Shown here piece after piece: positions 8,564 to 16,317 of a DNA stretch of 45,473 bases (the first letter of the stretch is position 1; each line of letters opens with the position of its first letter). The notes below the pieces were generated by a model, which saw only the letters and a list, made by a program, of their open reading frames with translations, ran no database searches and was not told the origin of the DNA. This DNA comes from an uncultured Collinsella sp. GTDB lineage: Bacteria > Actinomycetota > Coriobacteriia > Coriobacteriales > Coriobacteriaceae. The stretch lies in NCBI GenBank assembly GCA_937923795.1, contig CALDWI010000057.1:1-45473 (forward strand). Direction: 5' to 3'. Position numbers and translations under genes: made by a program.

Positions 8564-9523
8564 TTAGTACTTGAAGAAGCCCTCGCCCGAGCTTTCGCCC
8601 AGCTTGCCTTCGTCGAGCATTTTCTTGAGAACGGAGGCCATGGCCTTAAAGTTGTAGGGCATCATCATCTTCTTGAGCAGCGGGCTCACCAGGCCCGGCA
8701 CCTTCTGATACTGCATGACGATGTTGTAGGCCGTCTGGATACCCACCGTGTCGAATACGCGGAACGGGCCCTTGGGAGCGCCGGTGCCACGCGTCCACGC
8801 GAGGTCGATGCTTTTGGGATCGCTCACGCCCGAGACGTACAGATCAAGGCCCGAAAGCAGCCACGGTACCAACATGGAGTTGAGCAGATAACCGTTCTTT
8901 TCCTTGTTGACGGGCAACGCCAGCATACGGATGTCGTTGGCAAAGTCGACGAGTTCATCGAAGTAGCGCTTGTCGGTCTGGTCCTGTGCCATGACCTCGG
9001 TCATGTTGTTCTTCCAGATAGAGTTGGCAAGGTGCAGCGACAGGTACTTCTCGGGGCGGCCAGTGTACTTGGCAAAGGTACTCGGCAGTAACGTGGAGGA
9101 GTTGGTCACGACGACGGTCTTTTGCGGAAGGACCGGGGCGAGCTTCTTGTAAAAATCGATTTTTGCCTGGGTGTCCTCGGCCATAGACTCGATGACCAAG
9201 TCGGCGTCGGCCACTGCCTTGGCAAGATCGAGCTCCAGCTTGAGTGTGGAGTAGGCGCGCTCAACGGCGGCGAGTGCCGCCTCTTTGTCGAAGGGCTTGC
9301 CGCTATCGGCGATACCGGAGCACCACTCGCCCGTGCCGTCCGCCATACCCTCGATTGCCGCGATGCACTCCTCGCGCACATGATCGATCTTGGGCTGGGT
9401 GCGACCGATGCTGCCCTCGCTGCGCAGCCAAATCGTTACATCGAAGCCGCAGTAGGCAGCCTGAAAGGCAATCTGGCTTCCCAGCACGCCGCCGCCGGCA
9501 ACGCAAACGGTCTTGTAGCTCAT
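8564..9523 (-). CDS. 3-hydroxyacyl-CoA dehydrogenase
   Basis: This 319-residue cytoplasmic enzyme has a Rossmann-fold N-terminus (VCVAGGGVLGSQIAFQAA), the ADLVIESMAED segment that closes the dinucleotide fold, and NSSTLLPS in the catalytic domain. The active-site loop reads SLHLAN, where classical 3-hydroxybutyryl-CoA dehydrogenases have HFFNP, so the catalytic His is kept in a variant setting. The reaction would be NAD(P)-linked interconversion of 3-hydroxyacyl-CoA and 3-oxoacyl-CoA. No thiolase or enoyl-CoA hydratase lies beside it, so the pathway is unclear. The start ATG has AGAGAGGA nine bases upstream. An 8-bp inverted repeat (CTCTTACG, 9536-9543, with CGTAAGAG, 9572-9579) brackets the likely promoter. 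Confidence 0.85.
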   Translation of the reverse strand: MSYKTVCVAGGGVLGSQIAFQAAYCGFDVTIWLRSEGSIGRTQPKIDHVREECIAAIEGMADGTGEWCSGIADSGKPFDKEAALAAVERAYSTLKLELDLAKAVADADLVIESMAEDTQAKIDFYKKLAPVLPQKTVVVTNSSTLLPSTFAKYTGRPEKYLSLHLANSIWKNNMTEVMAQDQTDKRYFDELVDFANDIRMLALPVNKEKNGYLLNSMLVPWLLSGLDLYVSGVSDPKSIDLAWTRGTGAPKGPFRVFDTVGIQTAYNIVMQYQKVPGLVSPLLKKMMMPYNFKAMASVLKKMLDEGKLGESSGEGFFKY

Positions 9524-9535
9524 AGGAACAGTCCT

Positions 9536-9579
9536 CTCTTACGTAATTCCATAGATGTGTATTTATTCAACCGTAAGAG
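9536..9579 (-). promoter_or_regulatory. Inverted repeat bracketing the putative dehydrogenase promoter
   Basis: CTCTTACG at 9536-9543 and CGTAAGAG at 9572-9579 flank an AT-rich stretch directly upstream of the ribosome binding site. This could be an operator or a 5' UTR stem. Confidence 0.3.
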
Positions 9580-9689
9580 GGCTGCACACTGGGGGTGGGT
9601 TCTATAAACGGACGGTAATTTGCGGCGAACGGCTACATCTGTTCATTATCTCAGGGTTCCGAGGGCGATTTTTTGTGCCACCGAGACGT

Positions 9690-9877
9690 CGTTTGCGGAA
9701 GTATGCGGCAAATTCCGGAACCCTTGAGCACCCCCCGATTTTCCGCCAATAAAAACGCAGGTACAGGGCTTGGACATATTCGGTGTGCTCGGTCTATTCA
9801 GATTTTGCCGCATACTTCCGAAATCTGAGTTCGCAAAGGGTGATAGTCGGGGCGTTTACGCAACATATGTCCAAGCA
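9690..9877. repeat. Interleaved long-range inverted repeats in a gene-free region
   Basis: Arm A (9696-9712, CGGAAGTATGCGGCAAA) is the perfect reverse complement of 9804-9820. Arm B (9768-9779, GCTTGGACATAT) is the perfect reverse complement of 9865-9876. The order A, B, A', B' cannot form two simple nested hairpins and would be a pseudoknot if it were RNA. The second A copy is itself framed by CAGATTT/AAATCTG (9799-9805, 9821-9827). No ORF is supported in 9524-9941. Confidence 0.6.
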
Positions 9878-9913
9878 AAAACGGGTGGTAGCCGGTACGG
9901 CCACCACCCGTTT
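9877..9913 (-). terminator. Terminator of the activase gene
   Basis: Stem AAACGGGTGGT (9879-9889) with ACCACCCGTTT (9903-9913). The minus-strand transcript continues with a run of five U. Confidence 0.85.
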
Positions 9914-9941
9914 GTCTCATATCCAGCCCATAGCAGGCCAG

Positions 9942-12900
9942 CTACTTCTTAATGCCGCGTCCCAGGCGCTCAGCGACCGACGCCACGGCACTCTCGTCGA
10001 CCGAGCCGCAGCTCACGCAGCCATCGTGGGCGCGCATCTGGCCGGTAACCTCATCCATCGCGAGCGGCGCCACCTTCTCAAGCTTAAAGCCCTTGCCGGC
10101 GCGCATGTTTTCCTTGGCCACGCTGATCATGAGCTTAATACGGTTGAGCTGGTTGACCTCGGACGCGCCGGGGTCGTAGTCCACCGCGACGATATTGCTC
10201 TCGGGATGCTGGCGGCGCAGCTCCTTGATCACGGCCTTGCCCACCACGTGGTTGGGCAGGCACGCGAAGGGCTGCGTGCAGATAATGTTGGGCGCGCCGT
10301 GGTCGATCAGATCGAGCATCTCGGCCGTGAGCAGCCAGCCCTCGCCCATGTTGTTGCACACCGAAAGCACCGTGCGGGCCTTGTCGGCCATGGTGCCGAT
10401 GCGCTCGGGCGCCTCAAAGCGGCGGGACTTTTCGAGCATCTCCTCCACCGGCGTGCGCATCCAGTCCACGAGCTTGATGAGCGCCTGCATACCAGCGCGC
10501 GTGGTAGCGGAGCTTCCCAACTCGTCCTTCTGCAGCTCGGCGTTGCTCATGGAGTACAGGAAAAAGTCGAGCAGACCCGGCACCACGGCCTCGCAGCCCT
10601 CGCGCTCGATGACATCGACCACGTGGTTGTTGGCTGTGGGATGGAACTTGACCAGGATCTCGCCGACCACGCCCACGCGCGGCTTGGTACCCTCGCCCAC
10701 GAGCGGCATGGTGTCGAACGCGCGGATGGCCTCGCGGCACAGCTTGGTGTAGTTGTGGCGGTTAAACTTGGGCGCCAGCTTGCGAGCGCGCGCCATGTAC
10801 TCCTCGTAGAGCGCGTTGGCGGCACCGGGCGTAGCCTCGTACGGGCGGCAGCGATAGAGCATCTGCATCATCACGTCGCCAAAGAGCACCGCGTAGACTG
10901 CCTGCTTAAGCAGCGCCGGCGTAATCTTAAAGCCAGGGTTGTCCTCGCCCAGCGCCACGGCCGAAAGCGAGATCACCGGGATCTCGGGGTGGCCGCTCTC
11001 GCGCAGGGCCTTGCGGATGAGTGCGATGTAGTTGGTGGCACGGCAGCCGCCGCCGGTCTGGCTGATAACCACGGCTGTCTTGGACAGGTCGTATCGACCG
11101 CTCTCGATGGCCTCCATGATCTGGCCCGTCACCAGGATCGACGGATAGCAGATGTCGTTGTTCACGTAGCGCAGGCCGGCCTCGACGGCATCGTGATCGG
11201 TCGAGGGCAGCAGCTCCAAGTTGTAGCCAGCACCACGGAACACCTCTTTGACCAGGTCAAAGTGGATCGGCGCCATCTGCGGGCACAGGATGGCGTAGCC
11301 CTCCTCGCGCATCTGCTCGGTAAAGGGCACCTTGGGCCACGCGGTCGAAGCACTCTCGCGCTGCGCCTCGAACGTGTACTTACGGCTCGCGAACGCGGGG
11401 GCATCCGTGGAGGGCGCCACCGGCGCGGCATCGCCCTGCTCGTAAGTCTCGCCCGCGGCCGTAGCCTCGGCCAAGCGCTCGGCCTCCTGGTCCTTGAGCG
11501 CCGCCATGAGCGAGCGAATACGGATACGCGCGGCGCCCAAGTTGGACACCTCGTCAATCTTGAGCACGGTGTAAATCTTGCCGCTGGCCTCCAGGATCTC
11601 CTGCACCTGATCAGTGGTCAGAGCGTCCAGGCCGCAGCCGAAGGAATTGAGCTGGATCAGGTCCAGGTCGTTGCGCATCGTCACAAAACGGGCGACGGCG
11701 TACAGGCGGCTGTGATACATCCACTGATCGACGACGCGAATCGGACGCTCGGGCTTCACCAGATGCGCGAGCGAATCCTCGGTAAAGACCGCAAAGCCAA
11801 AGCTCGAGATAAGCTCGGGCAGGGCATGGTTGATCTCGGGGTCGTTATGGTAGGGACGACCGGCGAGCACGATGCCGTGACCGCCGTGGTCCTCGACCCA
11901 CTTGAGAGCCTCCTCGCCCATGGTCTGGATATCCTCGTGGAAGCGCGCGTCGGCCTCAAAAGCAGCGTTGACGGCGGCATCAACCTCGGAGCGCGTGATT
12001 TTAGGACCGCGCACGCGACCGCGACCGGCCTCAGCATCGGCCACACGGTCGACGGCGAGCACCTGGTACAGGCGGCGCTTGAGCTCGGTCTTGTCGTGAT
12101 ACGGCACAAACGGATACAGGAACTCGATGTTCTGCTCGCGGATCTCGTCAATATTGAGCGCCAGCGCCGTGGGGTAGCTCATGACGATGGGGCAGTTATA
12201 GCAGTTGCCAGCCGTCGGATCCTCCTTGCGCTCCCAACGCACGCACGGCATCCAGATAAAGTCGACGTCACGGTCGATGAGGTTCATCACGTGGCCATGG
12301 CTCATCTTGGCCGGATAGCATACGCTCTCGGACGGCATGGACTCGATGCCCGCCTGGTAGGTCTTCTTGCTCGACTGGTCGGACAGCTGCACGCTAAAGC
12401 CCAGGCGCGTAAAGAACGCGTGCCAGAAGGGGTAGTTCTCGTACATGTTGAGCGCGCGCGGGATGCCGACGGTGCCGCGCGGGGCCTCGTCGGGGCTCAG
12501 GACCTCGCGGTTAAAGAGCAGCTCGTTTTTCTTTTTGAAGAGGTTGGGGGCCTCGGTCTTCTGCTTTTTGTGGCCGGCGCCCTTCTCGCAGCGGTTGCCG
12601 GTAATGAAGCGCCTGCCACCGCCAAAGTCGTTGACGGTAAGCTGGCAGTTGTTGGAGCAACGGCCGCAGCGGACATGCTTTTGCGTCACGGTGAGGTGCG
12701 CGATGTCCTCAGCCGAAAGAATGGTCGAGGTGCCGTCGGCGCCGGCGCGATCGCGGGCGAGCAGGGCCGCACCGTAGGCGCCCATGCAGCCGGCGATGTC
12801 GGGACGCACGGCATGAACGCCGGTGAGCTGCTCAAACGCGCGCAGCGTGGCATCGGACATAAAGGTGCCGCCCTGGACGATTACCTGGCTGCCGATCTCC

Positions 12901-14723
12901 TTGGGATCGCGCAGCTTAATGACCTTGAACAGGGCATTCTTGATGACGGAATAGGACAGGCCGGCGGCGATGTCGCCCACCGTGGCGCCTTCCTTTTGCG
13001 CCTGCTTGACGCGCGAGTTCATAAAGACCGTGCAGCGACTTCCCAGGTCGACCGGGGCTTTGGCATGGATGGCGGCGTTGGCGAACGCGCGCACGTCCAT
13101 GTTCATAGAGACGGCGAAGCTCTCGATAAAGCTACCGCAACCCGACGAGCAGGCCTCGTTGAGCATGATGTGCTCGATGACGCCGTCCTTGACGCGCAGG
13201 CACTTCATGTCCTGGCCGCCAATGTCCAGAATGAACTCGACGCCGGGCAGGAACGCCTTGGCGCCGCGCAGGTGCGCGACGGTCTCGATCTCGCCGGAAT
13301 CGGCCTTGAGGGCCTCGATGAGCAGCGCCTCACCGTAGCCCGTGGTGGTCACGTGGCCGATGGTGCAGCCCGCGGGGATGTGGTTGTAGAAATCGGCCAT
13401 GATGACCTTGGCCGTGCCTAGGATGTCGCCGTTGTTGTTGCCGTACCAGGTGTGCAGCAGCTGACCGTCCTCGCCCACGAGCGCGGCCTTCATGGTGGTG
13501 GAGCCGGCGTCGATGCCGATGAACACGCGTCCGGTGTAGCCTTCGAGCTTGCCCTTGGGGACGACCTCGGTGTCGTGGCGGGTCTTGAACTCGGCAAAGT
13601 CCTCGTCGGTGGCAAAGAGCGGATCCAGACGCTCGACCTCGGCACCCTGCGTGTCACCCAGGGCATCGATGGCCCCGATGAGCTGCGGGAACGTGCTGAG
13701 CTTGTTGGACTCGTGCGCCATGGCGGCGCCGCTCGCCACAAACAGGTGAGCGTTTTGGGGCACGATACGGTGCTCCTCGTCCAGATTGAGCGTGAGGTAG
13801 AAGCGGTGGCGCAGCTCGGAGAGATACTGCAGCGGGCCGCCCAGGAAGGCGACGTTGCCGCGGATGGGACGGCCGCACGCCAGGCCCGAGATGGTCTGGG
13901 TCACGACAGCCTGGAAGATGGAGGCGGCCACGTCCTCGGGGCGGGCGCCCTCGTTGAGCAGCGGCTGCACGTCGGTCTTGGCAAAAACGCCGCAGCGGCT
14001 GGCGATGGGATAGATGGTGGTGGCGTTGGCCGCGAGCTCGTTGAGGCCGCTGGCGTCGGTGTGGAGCAGGGTTGCCATCTGGTCGATGAACGCACCCGTG
14101 CCGCCGGCGCAGGTGCCGTTCATGCGCTGCTCGATGCCGTTATCGAAGTAGATGATCTTGGCATCCTCGCCGCCCAGCTCGATGGCGACATCGGTGGCCG
14201 GGATGAGGGTCTCGACGGCACGCTTGCTGGCGATGACCTCCTGGACAAACTCCAGGTCGAGCCACTGGGACAGCAGAAGGCCGCCCGAGCCGGTGATGGC
14301 GCAGGTCATCTGGGCCGTCGGCAGCACGGTCGCAGCGCCCTCGAACAGGTCGCGGGCGCAGGCACGGACGTCGGTGTGGTGGCGCTGGTACTTGGCGTAG
14401 ACGATCTGGTTGTCGTCGTTGAGCACGGCAAGTTTAACGGTGGTGGAGCCCACGTCGATGCCCAGGTGCAGGTTGCCGCGAGCGTTCTCGGGGTTGAAGA
14501 TCGCGCCTTCGGGGGCGTGGGCGGCGGCTACGGGCTCGGCAGCGGTAGTGGGCTCGCTGGCGACGGACGTCTCCCCTGCCGCGTTCTTGGCATCGGCAAC
14601 TGCCTCGGCAACTTTCTCGGCAGCCGCGGTCGCGGCCTTCTGCGCGGCGTCCACCACGGCGGGCGCGGCCTCGCGTGCGGCAGCGACCATGCGATCCTTG
14701 ATGCCATCGACGAGTTTGCTCAT
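9942..14723 (-). CDS. 2-hydroxyacyl-CoA dehydratase-type double activase/dehydratase-like fusion protein
   Basis: This is a very large (1593-residue) cytoplasmic protein. After an Ala-rich 80-residue N-terminus it has two BadF/HgdC-type ASKHA ATPase domains, at about 85-340 (LHLGIDVGSTTVKLAVL) and 400-655 (VFIGIDAGSTTMKAALV). Each keeps the two cysteines that hold the inter-subunit [4Fe-4S] cluster in activases (NGTCAGGTG and SRCGVF; NEACSSGCG and SRCTVF). A CGRCSNNC motif follows near 686-693, then a DUF2229-like domain from about 748 and an HgdB-like C-terminal part from about 1210. The activase family uses ATP to drive low-potential electron transfer to a dehydratase. The substrate here is unknown. 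The start has AGGAG. The gene lies 11 bp after a TetR-type regulator gene and is probably in one transcript with it. Confidence 0.85.
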   Translation of the reverse strand: MSKLVDGIKDRMVAAAREAAPAVVDAAQKAATAAAEKVAEAVADAKNAAGETSVASEPTTAAEPVAAAHAPEGAIFNPENARGNLHLGIDVGSTTVKLAVLNDDNQIVYAKYQRHHTDVRACARDLFEGAATVLPTAQMTCAITGSGGLLLSQWLDLEFVQEVIASKRAVETLIPATDVAIELGGEDAKIIYFDNGIEQRMNGTCAGGTGAFIDQMATLLHTDASGLNELAANATTIYPIASRCGVFAKTDVQPLLNEGARPEDVAASIFQAVVTQTISGLACGRPIRGNVAFLGGPLQYLSELRHRFYLTLNLDEEHRIVPQNAHLFVASGAAMAHESNKLSTFPQLIGAIDALGDTQGAEVERLDPLFATDEDFAEFKTRHDTEVVPKGKLEGYTGRVFIGIDAGSTTMKAALVGEDGQLLHTWYGNNNGDILGTAKVIMADFYNHIPAGCTIGHVTTTGYGEALLIEALKADSGEIETVAHLRGAKAFLPGVEFILDIGGQDMKCLRVKDGVIEHIMLNEACSSGCGSFIESFAVSMNMDVRAFANAAIHAKAPVDLGSRCTVFMNSRVKQAQKEGATVGDIAAGLSYSVIKNALFKVIKLRDPKEIGSQVIVQGGTFMSDATLRAFEQLTGVHAVRPDIAGCMGAYGAALLARDRAGADGTSTILSAEDIAHLTVTQKHVRCGRCSNNCQLTVNDFGGGRRFITGNRCEKGAGHKKQKTEAPNLFKKKNELLFNREVLSPDEAPRGTVGIPRALNMYENYPFWHAFFTRLGFSVQLSDQSSKKTYQAGIESMPSESVCYPAKMSHGHVMNLIDRDVDFIWMPCVRWERKEDPTAGNCYNCPIVMSYPTALALNIDEIREQNIEFLYPFVPYHDKTELKRRLYQVLAVDRVADAEAGRGRVRGPKITRSEVDAAVNAAFEADARFHEDIQTMGEEALKWVEDHGGHGIVLAGRPYHNDPEINHALPELISSFGFAVFTEDSLAHLVKPERPIRVVDQWMYHSRLYAVARFVTMRNDLDLIQLNSFGCGLDALTTDQVQEILEASGKIYTVLKIDEVSNLGAARIRIRSLMAALKDQEAERLAEATAAGETYEQGDAAPVAPSTDAPAFASRKYTFEAQRESASTAWPKVPFTEQMREEGYAILCPQMAPIHFDLVKEVFRGAGYNLELLPSTDHDAVEAGLRYVNNDICYPSILVTGQIMEAIESGRYDLSKTAVVISQTGGGCRATNYIALIRKALRESGHPEIPVISLSAVALGEDNPGFKITPALLKQAVYAVLFGDVMMQMLYRCRPYEATPGAANALYEEYMARARKLAPKFNRHNYTKLCREAIRAFDTMPLVGEGTKPRVGVVGEILVKFHPTANNHVVDVIEREGCEAVVPGLLDFFLYSMSNAELQKDELGSSATTRAGMQALIKLVDWMRTPVEEMLEKSRRFEAPERIGTMADKARTVLSVCNNMGEGWLLTAEMLDLIDHGAPNIICTQPFACLPNHVVGKAVIKELRRQHPESNIVAVDYDPGASEVNQLNRIKLMISVAKENMRAGKGFKLEKVAPLAMDEVTGQMRAHDGCVSCGSVDESAVASVAERLGRGIKK

Positions 14724-14734
14724 TATCTCTCCTC

Positions 14735-15445
14735 TTAGTTGTTGGACTCGACGGTTGCGGCGGTGTCGGCCGTATCCTCGAGCTGCAGGTTCAATAGCTT
14801 CAAGCCGTATTCCGGCACGTTGATATCGATGGGTTGACCATATAGGTCGCCGGGACGCACAAAGGCGATAACCGTCATAATGCGTGCCATGGCCTCGGGC
14901 GATTCGGTGAGGCCGTGCTCAAACCAGCGCTGAATCATGCCGACCTCGGCGCTCACGACGTAGGTAACGTAGTAGTCAAAGAACGTGCCCAGCGCCAGGC
15001 CCAAAATGCCCGTCTGTGCACGAGGCACCACGGCCTCACGCGCGGTGTCGATAATCTTCTTAATGAAAGCCTGGTCGCCGCCCGGGCCCAGCAGCGATCC
15101 GATTAAATCGCGGTTGGCCGCAAGGTAGCGCAGCAACTCAACCGAACCGGGCGCCGGCTCGAGCTCATCGATGTTGTGATAGAGATCGGGCAACTGAGCT
15201 GCGGTGATGAGCTCAATGCGCTCGCGGATCTCGGCCAGCAAGCCGTCCTCGATTTGATTGATAAAGTCGGGAATATCGCGGTAGTGCGAATAGAACGTGC
15301 GGCGCGTAAGGCCAGCGCGCTCGGTGAGCGACGCGACATTAATGTGCGAAAGGTCGCCGCTTTCGGCAAGCTCGCTGGCAAGTGCTTGGCGTAGGGCACG
15401 CTGCGAGCGAAGGGACCGGCGATCACATTTCTCGAGCTGGGACAA
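14735..15445 (-). CDS. TetR/AcrR-family transcriptional regulator
   Basis: The 236-residue protein has an N-terminal helix-turn-helix: INVASLTERAGLTRRTFYSHYRDIPDF is the classic TetR recognition-helix region, at about residues 35-61. An alpha-helical ligand-binding domain follows. The TTG at 15445 is chosen as start because AAGGAGG lies four bases upstream and no better in-frame start follows. It is encoded immediately before the giant activase gene and probably controls it and itself. Two palindromes upstream (15479-15487 and 15499-15509) are candidate operators. The ligand is unknown. Confidence 0.88.
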   Translation of the reverse strand: MSQLEKCDRRSLRSQRALRQALASELAESGDLSHINVASLTERAGLTRRTFYSHYRDIPDFINQIEDGLLAEIRERIELITAAQLPDLYHNIDELEPAPGSVELLRYLAANRDLIGSLLGPGGDQAFIKKIIDTAREAVVPRAQTGILGLALGTFFDYYVTYVVSAEVGMIQRWFEHGLTESPEAMARIMTVIAFVRPGDLYGQPIDINVPEYGLKLLNLQLEDTADTAATVESNN

Positions 15446-15478
15446 GCGTCCTCCTTGTTACTCAGTCTGCGCGCTATT

Positions 15479-15509
15479 GCACAGTGCGAGTATTATTGCA
15501 CACCGTGTG
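15479..15509 (-). promoter_or_regulatory. Paired palindromic operator candidates for the TetR-type regulator
   Basis: GCACAGTGC (15479-15487) and CACACCGTGTG (15499-15509) are near-perfect palindromes. Their centres are 21 bp apart, two helical turns. A direct repeat TATTGCACA spans both. They sit 34-64 bp upstream of the regulator start, as expected for autoregulation. Confidence 0.45.
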
Positions 15510-15537
15510 TATCAACACGTAAAGGCAATATTTTGGA

Positions 15538-15566
15538 TGTGACAAAGGGGCTGTCCCTTTGTCACA
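15538..15566. repeat. Palindromic repeat, TGTGACAAAGGG family, copy 1
   Basis: TGTGACAAAGGG (15538-15549) and CCCTTTGTCACA (15555-15566) form a perfect 12-bp stem with a 5-base loop. It matches 16289-16317 and, more loosely, 15974-16003. It lacks a U tract, so it is probably a dispersed palindrome, not a terminator. Confidence 0.7.
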
Positions 15567-15658
15567 TTCAGCGACCGCCTAGGTTGTGCCAGTTGTGCTT
15601 GGCTTTTGAAGCGGCATTGCCGATTGTTCAAAATGTCATTCGTGGGTAGAATAGTGTC

Positions 15659-15739
15659 GACGGCAGCCCAAGTTCTGGAAAGCTGGGCAGCGCCGTTGTT
15701 TGCATTAGGGGGTCAACGCCTTAGCGGCGGCGACCCCTT
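15659..15739 (-). terminator. Hairpins at the 3' end of the small ORF
   Basis: GGGGTC (minus strand, about 15736-15731) pairs with GACCCC beyond the stop codon (about 15714-15709), with the TAA inside the loop. A second hairpin (CGGCAGCCCA near 15661 with CTGGGCAGCGCCG near 15683) follows. Together they could end a short transcript, although the U tract is poor. Confidence 0.4.
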
Positions 15740-15846
15740 CTGTTGCGCTTCGAACGCTGCTTGAGTGCCTCGGAAAGGCCGACAAGTGCCGTGAAGAACG
15801 AGACCAAAGCGGTCAGAAGTCTCACGAAATCAATCAAATCGGTCAT
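15721..15846 (-). CDS. Small hydrophobic peptide with basic tail (41 aa), toxin-like
   Basis: The leftward ORF starts with ATG at 15846, eight bases after GGGAGG. It encodes MTDLIDFVRLLTALVSFFTA, then VGLSEALKQRS and a basic KRNRRGRRR end. One amphipathic or membrane helix (about residues 4-27) is followed by an Arg-rich tail, the general layout of type I toxin or holin-like small peptides. On the mRNA the ribosome binding site lies in a potential hairpin: CCTCCATC (about 15871-15864) with GATGGGAGG (about 15863-15855). I do not recognise a named family. A perfect palindrome (15931-15956) lies upstream. Coding status is inferred from the start signal, composition and setting. Confidence 0.5.
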   Translation of the reverse strand: MTDLIDFVRLLTALVSFFTALVGLSEALKQRSKRNRRGRRR

Positions 15847-15930
15847 GGGCATCACCTCCCATCAGATGGAGGGCGCTGCCCGGCACATGGAACTGCCGCC
15901 AACAGTATCAATTCTATCAAAGCGCAGTTA

Positions 15931-15956
15931 GATATGCGAATGTTTGTTCGCATATC
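15931..15956. promoter_or_regulatory. Perfect 10-bp inverted repeat upstream of the small ORF
   Basis: GATATGCGAA (15931-15940) and TTCGCATATC (15947-15956) are separated by 6 bp. A possible leftward -10 TAGAAT lies between this palindrome and the ORF. Likely an operator. Confidence 0.45.
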
Positions 15957-15972
15957 AGAAGATCGGAACTCG

Positions 15973-16004
15973 GGCATGGCGAAGGAGCAGTTCCTTTGCC
16001 ATAC
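15973..16004. repeat. Imperfect palindrome related to the TGTGACAAAGGG family
   Basis: GGCATGGCGAAGGA pairs with TCCTTTGCCATACC around a GCAGT loop. The inner part (AAGGA-N5-TCCTTTG) resembles the copies at 15538 and 16289. Confidence 0.4.
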
Positions 16005-16035
16005 CCAAGCTTGTCGCCGAACTGCTACCTACATT

Positions 16036-16234
16036 TTTCGAGTTATTCGGCCACGCTGCTGGTTCTGCATAAATGCACCACCGGGATTATCTGAGAGTTT
16101 TTGTCCTTATTTGAGCGCATACATGCCCATTTGCGCACTTACGTCACCGAATCAAACACCGTTAGAGGTATGAATGTTCCTGCGAGGGCATCTTTAGCCA
16201 TTTAACGACCTCCGACAGGCCGAATAACTCGAAA
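16036..16234. repeat. 17-bp perfect inverted repeats flanking a 165-bp gene-free segment
   Basis: TTTCGAGTTATTCGGCC (16036-16052) is the exact reverse complement of 16218-16234. The segment between them holds no ORF that I support. Such a pair could be an invertible segment, the ends of a small non-autonomous element, or a long RNA stem. Confidence 0.55.
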
Positions 16235-16288
16235 TTTGTTGGTGGCGAAAGCGTAACAGTCCTATACGCCAAAAGCCGGCATCTCCCA

Positions 16289-16317
16289 TGTGACAAAGGG
16301 ACTATCCCTTTGCCACA
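16289..16317. repeat. Palindromic repeat, TGTGACAAAGGG family, copy 2
   Basis: TGTGACAAAGGG (16289-16300) and CCCTTTGCCACA (16306-16317) pair with one mismatch. It directly abuts the stop codon (16318-16320) of the leftward HAD gene and may act as its 3' stabiliser or weak terminator. Confidence 0.65.

Noticed and set aside
9783..13421. A 1212-residue rightward open frame
   Set aside because: It lies opposite the activase gene, has low-complexity His/Ala/Arg/Gly composition and no domain. It is an antisense shadow of GC-rich coding sequence, as are the long frames at 872-2164, 2177-4111 and 4436-5932.
15743..15931. 62-residue rightward ORF over the small leftward ORF
   Set aside because: No credible ribosome binding site, and mixed composition without features. 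The leftward frame has the better start and a coherent hydrophobic-basic pattern.
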